Notes: a model not told the origin generated them from the sequence alone. A DNA stretch of 22,500 nt from Tubiluchus corallicola (GCA_030141605.1 JAQGDQ010001057.1:40001-62500), one strand, 5' to 3'; numbered from the stretch's first letter, positions 9,023 through 18,317 are shown. Translations and numbers: made by a program.

Positions 9023-9449
9023 GCGGGATGCCCACACTGTATCTCCACACTAGGCGGAGGAGCTGCACAAGCAGCCAACGGCTAGAGGACGGAGGAGGTC
9101 AAGTGACTCAACGAACATGTGTAGAGGAGTAAACCTTCCAAATCAGGAGTGGAGCCCCGAAGGCGGACCAGTGCAGCATGCTCACTGACTCCGGCAGCTC
9201 CTGCAGCTAACCTGGTGCCAAACGTATCGCTCCGCTTTCCTTTGGACTACACCAGCAAGGAAGAGAGGGGGTTCCTGTTGTCTGGGCAACTCAGGATCAC
9301 CATACACCTTGCCCAGGCGTGCGTCCTGGAGACGTCCAAGGATCGCACTGCTCAGCCACAGTCGACGCTGCAGCTCCATCAGTGTGATCAATAACTGACT
9401 CTCTTGGCGCACAGTCCATTGTCTTCCGAGACAGAAGAATGCCAACAAG
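8903..9449 (+). mobile_element. 5S rRNA-derived SINE, full-length copy
   Basis: The 547-bp element is framed by a perfect 11-bp direct repeat. Its first 120 bases are a clear relative of 5S rRNA, including CTACGGCC at the start, GAAGTTAAGCAACG, the box C region GCCTGGTTAGTACTTGGAT, and AATACCAGGCGCTGTAGGCT at the end. The rest is unrelated to 5S: a central part with GGAGTGGAGCCCCGAAGG and CTCCGGCAGCTCCTGCAGCT, then a 3' part from 9235 shared with the copy at 17711-17949. The element ends GCCAACAAG without a poly(A) tail, suggesting mobilisation by a LINE that does not need poly(A). A 5S head with an unrelated body and tail is the definition of SINE3-type elements. Whether the body is a known conserved SINE domain needs a database search. 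Confidence 0.92.
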
Positions 9450-9460
9450 AGTGTGTGAGG
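9450..9460 (+). repeat. Right TSD of 5S-SINE copy 1
   Basis: AGTGTGTGAGG, identical to 8892-8902, directly after the SINE 3' end GCCAACAAG. Confidence 0.9.
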
Positions 9461-9994
9461 CCTTTCTTGTGCAGAAACAATAAAAGCTTATTTGTATTAT
9501 GTTCATTATGTACAACCCTTTCACTATATGTTGTATATGAAACTATTGTAAATGTTGTAATGTGAAATAAATGACTTACGACTAGTACAGCTAAGGTTTT
9601 TCATGAACACTCTAGTTAGTTAGTTAGTCAGTCAGTTAGTCAGTCAATCCATCAGTGAGTTAGCAGCAAGGGAGTCAGGCTGTTAACCAGCGAGCCACCT
9701 GCTGTCTGTTGTTGGTTTGTAAGCAAGTTCACTTAGCAGGCAGTCCTTATAAAGTTGGCTGCTCGATTAATCTACCAACTAATCAACCAGTCAGCCAGCT
9801 AACCAAACAACAAACCGAAGATTTTACAGGATTACTGACAGATTAGGCTGCTCACTCAACAGCCACATTCACACTAAGGAACCACTCTCACATTCACACA
9901 TCCGTCGTCCTCAATCATGCAGTCGGTCACACATTCATTCATTCACTCACCTTTTTCTCGTTTGGACTGCTTAGACCTTAAGCTTAGTTAATAA
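9461..9994. other. Spacer with poly(A)-like signals and a GTTA/GTCA repeat
   Basis: AATAAA occurs near 9479 and 9567, but no transcript unit is visible. 9612-9648 is an imperfect tetranucleotide run of GTTA and GTCA units. Near-complementary CCAGTCAGCCAGCTAACCAA sequence lies at about 9787, so a loose fold-back is possible. CATTCATTCATTCACTCACC near 9934 is a further short tetranucleotide tract. Confidence 0.45.
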
Positions 9995-10387
9995 TAGGGG
10001 TGAGCATTCTCTCTACCAGAAAGTGAATTCGAATCGAAACGAATTTTTGACTTTCGAATTCGAATCGAACTTCAGTATTTCGAATTCGAATTGAGATTGA
10101 AAGATTTTCAAACAAGTTTTCGAAATTCCAGTAAAAATTTGTCTTACAAAGATCGTGCATATTACTCGATTTTGTTCTGGAGTAAAACCACCAATAATTT
10201 GTTTAAAACTTGTGCACAGAAATCACAGCTAAATTATGCTAATTGCATGATGTTTCAATCGTTTTAGTGATTACGAACGTATGTGATTGAAGTGCTGAAT
10301 TATTCGAATCTATAGTTTCAGGTTCGAATCGAGTTTGAACTAAAAAACTCATTCGAATTCGATTCGAACGTTCGGTGCTCACCCCTA
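9995..10387. mobile_element. hAT-like MITE with TTCGAATTCGAA arms
   Basis: This 393-bp element has inverted ends TAGGGGTGAGCA and TGCTCACCCCTA. The flanking octamers GTTAATAA (9987-9994) and GTAAATAT (10388-10395) agree at 6 of 8 positions, as expected for an aged 8-bp hAT target duplication. Inside each end are clusters of TTCGAATTCGAATCGAA-like palindromes (about 10026-10096 on the left, 10322-10372 on the right). No transposase frame is present. The TAGGGGTG tip and 8-bp duplication point to hAT rather than piggyBac or Tc1/mariner. Confidence 0.8.
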
Positions 10388-10894
10388 GTAAATATTAAGG
10401 AGAGTTGACACCTAGATAAGATGTGGTAAGATAAGAATATTTATTTCACAATGTATAGGAGCCATAATATGTAAATATATACAAATTTGATCACGAAATT
10501 TTAATACAAATTATTTCGCAATGTGGAGGGCCAGGGGGAGGGGCGGAGGAGTAATCTATCAAGTCGTCCCCTAGAGCAATTATTAAACACTGATTTACGA
10601 AGTGAACAATTCATAATATAGACGAGATTTGAACGAGGATTTTCTACTAAACATAAACAATTCCTTCAATAAATAATAAAATCAATTAAATTAAGTTCGA
10701 AAAAATATAGCAAATAACTGTTATAGGCATTTAATAATAAATATTTTAAAACTAGATTGAATAGTTGTGAGCTTACCTTCTCATATAACACACGCATATG
10801 AACAGGTTTACTTATAATATAGAGTTGACGAAATAACGAATGTTTTGATGGAAATTGTGTTTCATAACTTTTTTAATTAGTTATTATTAAAGAT
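10388..10894. other. AT-rich spacer
   Basis: No coding or repeat signal apart from a G-rich GGAGGGCCAGGGGGAGGGGCGGAGG tract near 10525, which stands out against the AT-rich surroundings. The G-runs could form a quadruplex. Confidence 0.45.
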
Positions 10895-11480
<586 letters not shown>

Positions 11481-12030
11481 TTTTATTTCTGAAAATCAAA
11501 TTTCCAACACGAAAATTACAAACTCGACGCATACACGATGGTTTTATCAGCGGGCAGAACTCGGGTAATGATTTCCAGATCATACTAACAATTTGACTCA
11601 ACATAGCTGCACAAGGTATATACACAGATATACAAATTTAGTTGTAAACTCCATGAAGCGAAAAAACTATTTACTAAGCATTTGTACACATGTGATAAAC
11701 AAATATTTTACCTATATGATAATCACAGTGATGCGGTTATATGTCCGCTAACAAAGCTATACTATTTAATTCAAAAATCTATGCATACAGTCGTAAATGA
11801 AATTTCCAATTGACATTAATTACCCGTCAAATAAATTTACAATTTGAACTGATGAACTTGTGAAATTTTTTAAACTGATGATGATTAGCTCTTTAATATT
11901 GCCTGGTGTTAGTGAAACTACATTTATCTAATTCTTTGAAACGTCTATATTCGTTCACTGGCTGATACACAATACCTAAAAAATGCAAAAACCGAAATTT
12001 TTTAAGTGTATCGCATGTTCGCTCAGCTAT
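11481..12030. other. No supported feature
   Basis: Unique AT-rich sequence between the tetranucleotide array and the putative promoter. No repeat match, coding frame or RNA gene recognised. Confidence 0.5.
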
Positions 12031-12033
12031 GGT

Positions 12034-12043
12034 GTCACGTGAC
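12034..12043. promoter_or_regulatory. GTCACGTGAC box 1 (CLEAR/E-box)
   Basis: A perfect 10-bp palindrome with a CACGTG core. GTCACGTGAC is the published consensus of the CLEAR element bound by TFEB/MITF-type bHLH-Zip factors and also suits USF. An identical decamer starts 54 bp downstream. Confidence 0.6.
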
Positions 12044-12087
12044 TCTAAACTTTTTCACGCCGCTGTCGATCCGACGCAGCACGGTAT

Positions 12088-12097
12088 GTCACGTGAC
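12088..12097. promoter_or_regulatory. GTCACGTGAC box 2 (CLEAR/E-box)
   Basis: Identical to 12034-12043, in a locally CpG-richer segment. It lies about 330 bases upstream of the candidate start codon at 12429. Neither box is part of a recognised repeat in this window. Confidence 0.6.
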
Positions 12098-12475
12098 GCG
12101 CATTTGTCAGGTTAGCGCCAGCTCACACGGAATACCACCAGATTGTCTGCTAGAGACGTGAACGAAGCCTAGAGCGTTGAACCGAGTTATTATTGTAATA
12201 GACTTGATCTTTGCAGCCAGATTTCCTGTCTGTTGTGCTTAGGAAATTGTTATTGTGATGGTTATTCACGTGATGGTTGCTTAATGTCAGAATGCCTGCA
12301 TGGAAGTGATTGAATGTGCGATTGCAATAATGTTTATCACGTTTGGAAAGTTGAGTGAATTTTGGTGAACTTTGAGTCGCAGGATTATATGGATAACGTC
12401 GTTTAGTGATTCACAGGAGACTTCCAGGATGTTTTTCGTTCGAGTTTTTCCATCACACAATCGGAAACGGAAAAT
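12098..12475 (+). other. Candidate first exon with 5'UTR
   Basis: The interval between the second CACGTG box and the donor at 12476 has a more balanced composition than its surroundings and no repeats. It would hold the transcription start and 5'UTR of a plus-strand gene. A short upstream frame begins at ATG 12389 and stops after five codons. No TATA box is evident, which is common for CpG-type promoters. Transcript data are absent, so the extent of the exon is a guess. Confidence 0.35.
12429..12475 (+). CDS. Candidate first coding exon (partial, unknown protein)
   Basis: The ATG at 12429 has A at -3. It is the first ATG in its frame after an in-frame TGA at 12366. Fifteen codons (MFFVRVFPSHNRKRK) plus two bases lead into AAAAT followed by GTAAGTG, a strong animal 5' splice site, so the coding exon would end in phase 2. 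If not spliced, the frame reads one more Met and stops at TAA 12477-12479. The basic HNRKRK end and hydrophobic start do not identify a family for me. No matching acceptor and continuing exon could be picked out in the 10 kb to the right, so either the first intron is long or the call is wrong. Confidence 0.3.
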
Positions 12476-12482
12476 GTAAGTG
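12476..12482 (+). other. Candidate 5' splice site GTAAGTG
   Basis: GTAAGTG follows AAAAT and matches the metazoan donor consensus GTRAGT. Together with the ATG context and the boxes upstream it is the best exon-like signal in the window. Confidence 0.35.
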
Positions 12483-12790
12483 TGAATTTAGAAACTTAAT
12501 GTTCTGAATGATAGTTAATTCGTGTCAATCTGCGCGCGTGATATCGACTGCATTCTCTAGCACGAGAGGTTCTGAGACTTCCAGATCAGATTTCACCCCT
12601 AAGAAGCTTTGATTTCTTTATTCCTTTCTCATCTGGATTGTCATTTTGTCAGTTGCTATGATTTTAGCATTATAGTAATTTTTAAAGGCATTTGTCAAAC
12701 TTTTTTATTACATAAAAATGAAAAAAAGAACTTTGGTTCATTGTTTATTAAATTTTTCCGTTTCCTTTTATAAATATACGTACGGTACCA

Positions 12791-12830
12791 TATGGTAGTA
12801 GTAGGTAGTAGTAGTAGAAGAAGAAGAAGA

Positions 12831-12910
<80 letters not shown>

Positions 12911-13023
12911 CAGTGGCAGTGGCAGTGGCAGTGGCAGTGGCAGTGGCAGTGGCAGTGGCAGTGGCAGTGGCAGTGGCAGTGGCAGTGGCAGTGGCAGTGG
13001 CAGTGGCAGTGGCAGTGGCAGTG

Positions 13024-13075
<52 letters not shown>

Positions 13076-13112
13076 CAGTAGCAGTAGCAGTAGCAGTAGC
13101 AGTAGCAGTAGC

Positions 13113-13156
<44 letters not shown>

Positions 13157-13270
13157 CAGTAGTAGTAATAGTAGCAGTAGTAGTAGCAGCAGCAGCAACA
13201 ACAGTAGCAGCAGCAGTAACAGCAGCCGTAGCACCAGCGGTAGTAGCAGCAGCAGTAGCAGCAGCAGCAG

Positions 13271-13310
<40 letters not shown>

Positions 13311-13530
13311 AGCCGCAGCAGTAACAGCAGTAGTAGTAGTTGTAGTAGTAGCAGTAGCAGTAACAGTAAGAGCAGCAGAAGCAGTAGCAGTAGTAACAGC
13401 AGCAGTAGTAACAGCAGCAGTAGTAGCAGCAGCAGTAGTAACAGCAGCAGTAGTAACAGCAGCAGTAGTAACAGTAAGAGCAGCAGTAGCAGTAGCAGTA
13501 ACAGCAGCAGTAGCAGCAGTAGTAGTAGTT
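12791..13530. repeat. TAG/CAG/GGCAGT compound array
   Basis: It starts as (TAG)n with an AGA run, changes to the hexamer GGCAGT at about 12911-13023 (about 19 copies), returns to TAG, then to alternating TAG/CAG, and ends as CAG-rich sequence with AAC and AAG interruptions to 13530. Frames of 220-291 codons are poly-Leu, poly-Ser or Ala-Val and are not supported. If the gene start at 12429 is real, this array sits about 300 bases inside its first intron. Confidence 0.97.
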
Positions 13531-13790
13531 TCTGTCGCTTCGTGTATCCTATCACAGTTAATTTTGCCATCGTAGTGAATGTGATTTAAAGTAGACTAAA
13601 TCATAGCTCATGTATAACACGTTATTTAACCAAAGAGCTGCAAGAGTTAAGAATTAACGCTATTAGTTTGCGAAGCAGCTCATAATCCCCGCTTCGGGAC
13701 ATGGTGCAAACATTGATTGGAAAGTCATAGATATGTAAAAGAACCCGTGTAGTGCGCGTTGGTAAAAATACTACTTGCCATTATTGAGTA

Positions 13791-13798
13791 TGACGTCA
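13791..13798. promoter_or_regulatory. TGACGTCA octamer outside family A
   Basis: Perfect CRE palindrome followed by CGG. The surrounding sequence does not clearly match family A, and CTGATTGGCC (an inverted CCAAT) lies about 55 bases downstream. Confidence 0.45.
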
Positions 13799-15053
13799 CG
13801 GCTTTCGTGGTCCAGTGCACAAGTTTCCAAAGTGCGAGCGTGCACCACTGATTGGCCAAAAACACATTAAATAATGATTATTGACAATATGGAGTATTTT
13901 AAACTTTTGCTTAGGTAGTGAAGAGGGCGCTACGAATGCTGTGATTGCTTTTTCGAACTTTACGCAGTTTTTTCTAAACTTGTTTCAAATGACGTATCGT
14001 TAAAATGGCTGCTCCTAATGGTAATCGTGGGACTTTAAATTTTATACAGCGTTACTGCTAACCCAAGATCTATATGCAATGAGACAGCATGTAGGTGACA
14101 CAAAATTTCAAGACAGATTTTTAAGCTTTATTTACGAAGCGCGTTTTTTTGTATTTAAATAAGGTTTTGAAAGTTTGATGAAACTGTTATAACTCAAGAA
14201 TTGCGTGCTAATCCTAAACCTACTAAAATTTAAAACTCAGATCAGGTCAACCATCCAGTGACATTCTCTTCAAATTGTTGCAGAACTACGTAAAGTGTAC
14301 TAAACGTTTTGCTAACTGATTGTACGTGTAATTGTATGATTAATTGTAACTTGAATTATTTTGAATTTTGGTAATTCGAATTAAGTATCAGTTATCGATC
14401 AATCACACTTTTGTATAAATACTAGGATGATGTACATTGATAATTGTTTTTGGTATCGCTTCTGTACTCTGTGAGTTTTGTATATTTCAATTTTAAGTGT
14501 TAACTAATGAATTACTCGTGTTTTTGAACTAACTATGTATGTAACTGTATTCTTGATAACCAGTTGTATATATATTTGTTCTCAACTAAAGTGTATTTTG
14601 TTGCACAGTGGAAAAACTCCATTCCATTACTGTATGTTAATTCACTTAAAGGAAGACAGGATGATTTTTCATATACTATCCCACCTTCAAGTACTGTAAA
14701 AAGTACATGTATTAACACCAATAATGCAGGAAAAGCATTTCTGATAGTTAAAATCCTAATTAACAGCGTGCGAGTCCAACTCTTGATGACATCACAAACT
14801 AACATAATTTTCAAAAGCAAAGATATTCCATGAGCGTTTTGCACGTGTTTGCGGAAGCGAAAATTGAAGTACAGTGCTACTGTAGGAGATTCAGTGTGTT
14901 TTACTAAAACTGGACAAATTTTCAGATAAAAATTCAAATTTCACATTTACCGCTGTGCTCGCGCGTGAGCTGTCAAACGTGTGCAGTTCGTCACAAACTA
15001 ACACATCTGAACTGAAAGGCACAGCACATATTTTTGTGCAATGCACCAAGAAT

Positions 15054-15071
15054 ACAGGCGATAGCGCCTGT
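15054..15071. repeat. Short perfect hairpin
   Basis: ACAGGCG, a four-base loop ATAG, then CGCCTGT. It is isolated and no T-run follows, so no terminator role is implied. Confidence 0.5.
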
Positions 15072-15229
15072 CTAACTAGCGAATAGTGAAATGCAAGTAA
15101 CAGCGAAGAACTAGTGGCGTGAACGTGAAATTGTGTTTGGGTGGTAATAATTCTTTCACGTAAGTCATTTTTGGAAAAAATAGTGTGTTACCTTTCAATA
15201 ATTTATAGTAGATTATTTTGACTTACAGT

Positions 15230-15696
15230 TTAACCCTTTCAGTCCCAAATTATTTTTTAATAAGAAAAAAGTTTTTGGCTTTGTACTTTTATTCAGTATG
15301 TCCATCTTGTTTACACGTAATAATTATTTTTTTCTACCTGTGCCCGCATGCTAAATATAGTCTGTATCCCACGGGATACATTGGGATTCAATGGAAGCAT
15401 AAAATATCCTTCATTTTGCAACTGCTGATAATTTTTTAAAGTATTTAAGACATTTAGTATGTACGCTATGCCGATCTGTACAAAGTCGTCTCTAAAGTAC
15501 TGTACCTTGCACAGTTTTTTATGCTATGTAGATTTTCTAGTTTACCATTTTATCACCATTTTTAGTCTATTGTTATTGGCTTAAATCAAAATAACTATTA
15601 ACAGATCAAATAACTGTCAGTTTTAAAATTTTATTAATTTTAAAAGCAGAAAATATTCTCGTATCCCACAGGATACAACGGGTATGAAAGGGTTAA
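15230..15696 (-). mobile_element. piggyBac-like MITE, copy 2 (inverted)
   Basis: This 467-bp element is bounded by TTAA at 15230-15233 and 15693-15696. In the minus direction it matches copy 1 (1554-2019) from end to end with scattered substitutions and few indels. The plus-strand left end is TTAACCCTTTCAGTCCC and the right end GGGTATGAAAGGGTTAA. It contains the 16-bp palindrome at 15364-15379 (GTATCCCACGGGATAC, perfect except the central pair) and a variant at 15661-15676. Similar length and near-complete alignment show two insertions of one family, placed about 13.2 kb apart in opposite orientation. Confidence 0.87.
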
Positions 15697-16176
15697 GATT
15701 GGTTCCGGTTTGCTTTAAAAATAAATAAAGTTTACATATAAACTGTTATAATGCATTTCAGTTATTCAGAACGAATCGCTTCGGCCTGCCTTATTTACGG
15801 TAAATATCTAAACTCAATTTGGAAAATTTTTGACTGTTTTTACTGCCGTTCAGGAAGTTTGTTTAAAAACGTCGGTTTGTTTAGAACGTTAAGCAACAAA
15901 CAAGAGTTTGACTAACCCGAAAAGCACCGCAGCAGATGTTTGAGACATGCTTGGAGTGCTGCCTAAAACGTCTTGAGAACTTGAGAACACGGCTGCTGTT
16001 AATTGACTTGTTAAAAATTAATTATCTGCAACTTGGCATTTCGTACAGTCAACGGATGTGAAACGTGAGAAAGTCGAAATTTGCAATTTTTTTTGTGAAA
16101 TCTTACGTAAGTTCCTTGAGTGTTTGTCTTTTTAAGACGAAATAAAGATCGAACGTCTTGATTATGTACGAGGTCT
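15697..16176. other. No supported feature
   Basis: AT-rich unique spacer. An AATAAA near 16140 has no associated gene. Confidence 0.5.
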
Positions 16177-16615
16177 TTCACAGTTTCAGTGATTGATCAT
16201 GATCGTGAAAAGGTCAAAGGTTAAGTGTACCAGACAGCACATTTGTGTACGCTTGACAACACCTCGCAACTCATGCTGTTGTAATAGTAACAGTTTTAAC
16301 AGCTAGCTAGAACCTTACCTAGCTTATTTTTTGTTCCCAAGCAAGATCCTGTTAGTAAATCACTCTATACACAGACAAATGCTTAATTAAGTCCCTGTGC
16401 AACAATTGAAGTTACCAAACTGATGCAGCAGACGACTTTGCTCAGTTTATCCTGCTAGCAAATCACTTTATGCAAAGACAAATGCATAATTAAGCAAAGT
16501 CCATGTAAAACAACTGACATTACTGAACTGATGTGGCAGACGGCTTTGGCTTACCCACACGTCACGTGGCGGTTGTACCTGAGACGAGTTGCTGTGGTAC
16601 ACTTAACGCAAAGGA
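16177..16615 (+). mobile_element. Family B inverted-repeat element, copy 2
   Basis: Direct-orientation relative of 2472-3151. Shared segments include TCACAGTT, GATTGAT, AGGTCAAAGGTTAAGTGTAC, ACAGTTTTAACAG, CTAGAACCTTACCTAG, TTACCCACACGTCA and the right-end GTACACTTAACG. It is shorter because the part equivalent to 2550-2885 is missing. It also has an internal near-repeat: the AATCACT...TATGCAAAGACAAATGCATAATTAAG block appears twice (about 16356-16392 and 16458-16496), so this copy carries a roughly 100-bp internal duplication not seen in copy 1. Confidence 0.7.
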
Positions 16616-17159
16616 ACCTCTAGGAAGCCTAAACAATTTTCTTCTTTTTTCTCGTGCGGGACGAATTTTTAAGAATTTATAAAAATGAAATTTAAAGTGA
16701 CCACGTACATAGCCTTCCCACTGAAAGCATTCCACTGTACTCCACCGAGATTCATGCACATGAACACGTGACTGCGCGGCATCCTATTATCCACCTACGT
16801 ACAAGATTCAGACAAAGAGATTCTGCCATACAACACGCATATCATCCAATTCTCAGCGGAATTGCACTGCTAGCGATATCAGATTCTTATAAATTCCCCA
16901 TGTATCACATTCGTTTGATAGTTATGCACGTGGAATATGGGTCGCTCCAGTCTGTAATTATAGGCCTTTGTGGAAGAATAAAACATCTGTAGAATGAGTG
17001 GTGATACTATCGGAAAGAAAGCAGCTGAATTATTGACAATATCGTTTGGACATTCTTAGATGTAGAATATCTGTTTTCCCTCGGGCCGCTTATCTGGGCA
17101 ATTCATTAGTAGGAAACGGCTAAAGTTTAGAATTCCCCTAAGAGATTAGTTCGTGAAGC
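16616..17159. other. No supported gene
   Basis: Frames of 65 and 74 codons here are unrecognised. One ACACGTGAC near 16763 resembles half of the boxes at 12 kb. Composition is unremarkable until the telomere-like block starts. Confidence 0.45.
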
Positions 17160-17670
17160 GGATTAGGATTAGGGTTAGGATTCGGGTTGGGGTTAGGGTT
17201 TGTGTTAGGGATAGTGTTAGGATTAAGGTTATGGTTTGTGTTAGGGTTAGGGTTAGGATTGGGTTAAAGTTAGGATTACGAATATTTTAAGGTTTGGGTT
17301 AAGGTTACTTTTAGGGTTAGGATTGGGGTATGGTTAGGATTAGGATTAGGATTAGGGTTTGGGTTAAGGTTGAAGTTAGGGTTAGGGCTGAAGTTAGTTT
17401 TAAGGTTGAAGTTAGGGTTAAGGTTACTTTTTGGTTAGGATTGGGGTATGGTTAGGATTAGGATTAGGGTTTGGGTTAAGGTTACTTTTTGGTTAGGATT
17501 GGGGTATGGTTAGGATTAGGATTAGGGTTTGGGTTAAGGTTGCTTTTTGGGTTAGGATTGGGTATGGTTAGGATTAGGATTAAGGTTTGGGTTAAGGTTG
17601 AAGTTAGGGTTAGGGCTGAAGTTAATTTTAAGGTTGAAGTTAGGGTTAAGGTTACTTTTTGGGTTTTTGT
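17160..17670 (+). repeat. Degenerate TTAGGG-like higher-order minisatellite
   Basis: About 510 bases are built from TTAGGG and its variants (TTAGGA, TTGGGG, TTAAGG). From 17301 it is organised into two longer units. A is 58-65 bp, with TACTTTT or TGCTTTTT followed by GGTTAGGATTGGGGTATGG. B is 54 bp, with GAAGTTAGGG and GGGCTGAAGTTA. The order is A 17301, B 17366, A 17420, A 17478, A 17536, B 17594, truncated A 17648. The three consecutive A units are each exactly 58 bp. TTAGGG is the common animal telomere motif, so this is an interstitial telomere-like sequence later amplified as a minisatellite. The Val-rich frame at 17489-17680 is an artefact. Confidence 0.9.
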
Positions 17671-17698
17671 CGAAGTTTAACCGTGACAATTACAGACG

Positions 17699-17710
17699 CA
17701 GCATTAGCTA
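17699..17710 (+). repeat. Left TSD of 5S-SINE copy 2
   Basis: CAGCATTAGCTA, identical to 17950-17961. It lies about 30 bases after the end of the telomere-like block. Confidence 0.9.
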
Positions 17711-17949
17711 CTGGTTGGCATCCTTCTGCCTCGGAAGACAATGGAGTGTGCGCCAAGAGAGTCAATTATTGATCATGGAGCTGCAGCGTCGACTGTGGCT
17801 GAGCAGTCCGATCCTTGAACGGCTCCAGGGCGCACGCCTGGGCAAGGTGTATGGAGATCCTGAGTTGTCCAGACAACAGGAACCCCCTCTCTTCCTCCCT
17901 GGTGTAGTCCAAAGGAAAGCCGGTGTTTTCAACGTGATTTGGCCGTAGT
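17711..17949 (-). mobile_element. 5S-derived SINE, internally deleted copy
   Basis: On the minus strand the element starts ACTACGGCCAAATCACGTTG, continues for about 30 bases of the 5S head, then jumps at CCGG straight into CTTTCCTTTGGACTACACC, the 3' part of the element at 8903-9449. The missing segment corresponds to about 302 bases of that copy (8933-9234). A CCG trinucleotide is present at both edges. The remaining 3' part matches copy 1 with about a dozen substitutions and one 6-base indel. Perfect 12-bp duplications flank it, so the copy was inserted as a unit and either the source was already deleted or the deletion came later. Confidence 0.92.
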
Positions 17950-17961
17950 CAGCATTAGCTA
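17950..17961 (+). repeat. Right TSD of 5S-SINE copy 2
   Basis: CAGCATTAGCTA, identical to 17699-17710, next to the 5S-derived end of the minus-strand SINE. Confidence 0.9.
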
Positions 17962-18249
17962 ACTATTGTACTATTAGATGGAAAAGAAAGCACAGGTTTT
18001 GGGGAGACGTTTTGCAGGGGAGAAAACAATGTGGCAGGTAGCATCAGTCAGTGAAAGAACTGCAGTTAGATGCAAAACACTCAACTACATGCTTCTTCCA
18101 ATAGAAAAAATCTTGTTTGTAGGTACTAAAGTGATCAAAACTCAGTTAATTAGAATTTTCTGAAAGCCAAATAGCAAAAATTGTCACAGGAAACTTGAAA
18201 ACTCGCTATAATCACCTAGGGAACGCTGGCTTCCCGTCTGCGCATTGTT

Positions 18250-18317
18250 GCGTAATGCGTATTCGGCTGTTAATGATCACGTTCCAATGAATACGGATCG
18301 CGCATCACGCATTACGC
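18250..18317. repeat. Inverted repeat GCGTAATGCG / CGCATTACGC
   Basis: Perfect 10-bp arms at 18250-18259 and 18308-18317 with a 48-base loop. The right arm overlaps the first unit of the 76-bp tandem repeat, whose CGCATTACG motif recurs in each unit. Confidence 0.6.

Larger units (their letters stand above)
13531..15229. other. Long stretch with no supported gene
   Basis: Contains a TGACGTCA octamer at 13791-13798 and a 134-codon minus-strand frame at 14533-14937. That frame is hydrophobic in places but lacks any recognisable domain, and its length is within what chance gives in AT-rich DNA. A perfect 7-bp-arm hairpin, ACAGGCG-ATAG-CGCCTGT, lies at 15054-15071. Nothing else is recognised. 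Confidence 0.45.

Noticed and set aside
12695-13589. Poly-Leu, poly-Ser and Ala-Val frames of 220-291 codons
   Set aside because: They are products of the TAG/CAG/GGCAGT array in different frames.
14533-14937. 134-codon minus-strand frame as a gene
   Set aside because: It is the longest non-repetitive frame but has no recognisable domain, no splice or promoter context, and a length reachable by chance in 22.5 kb.
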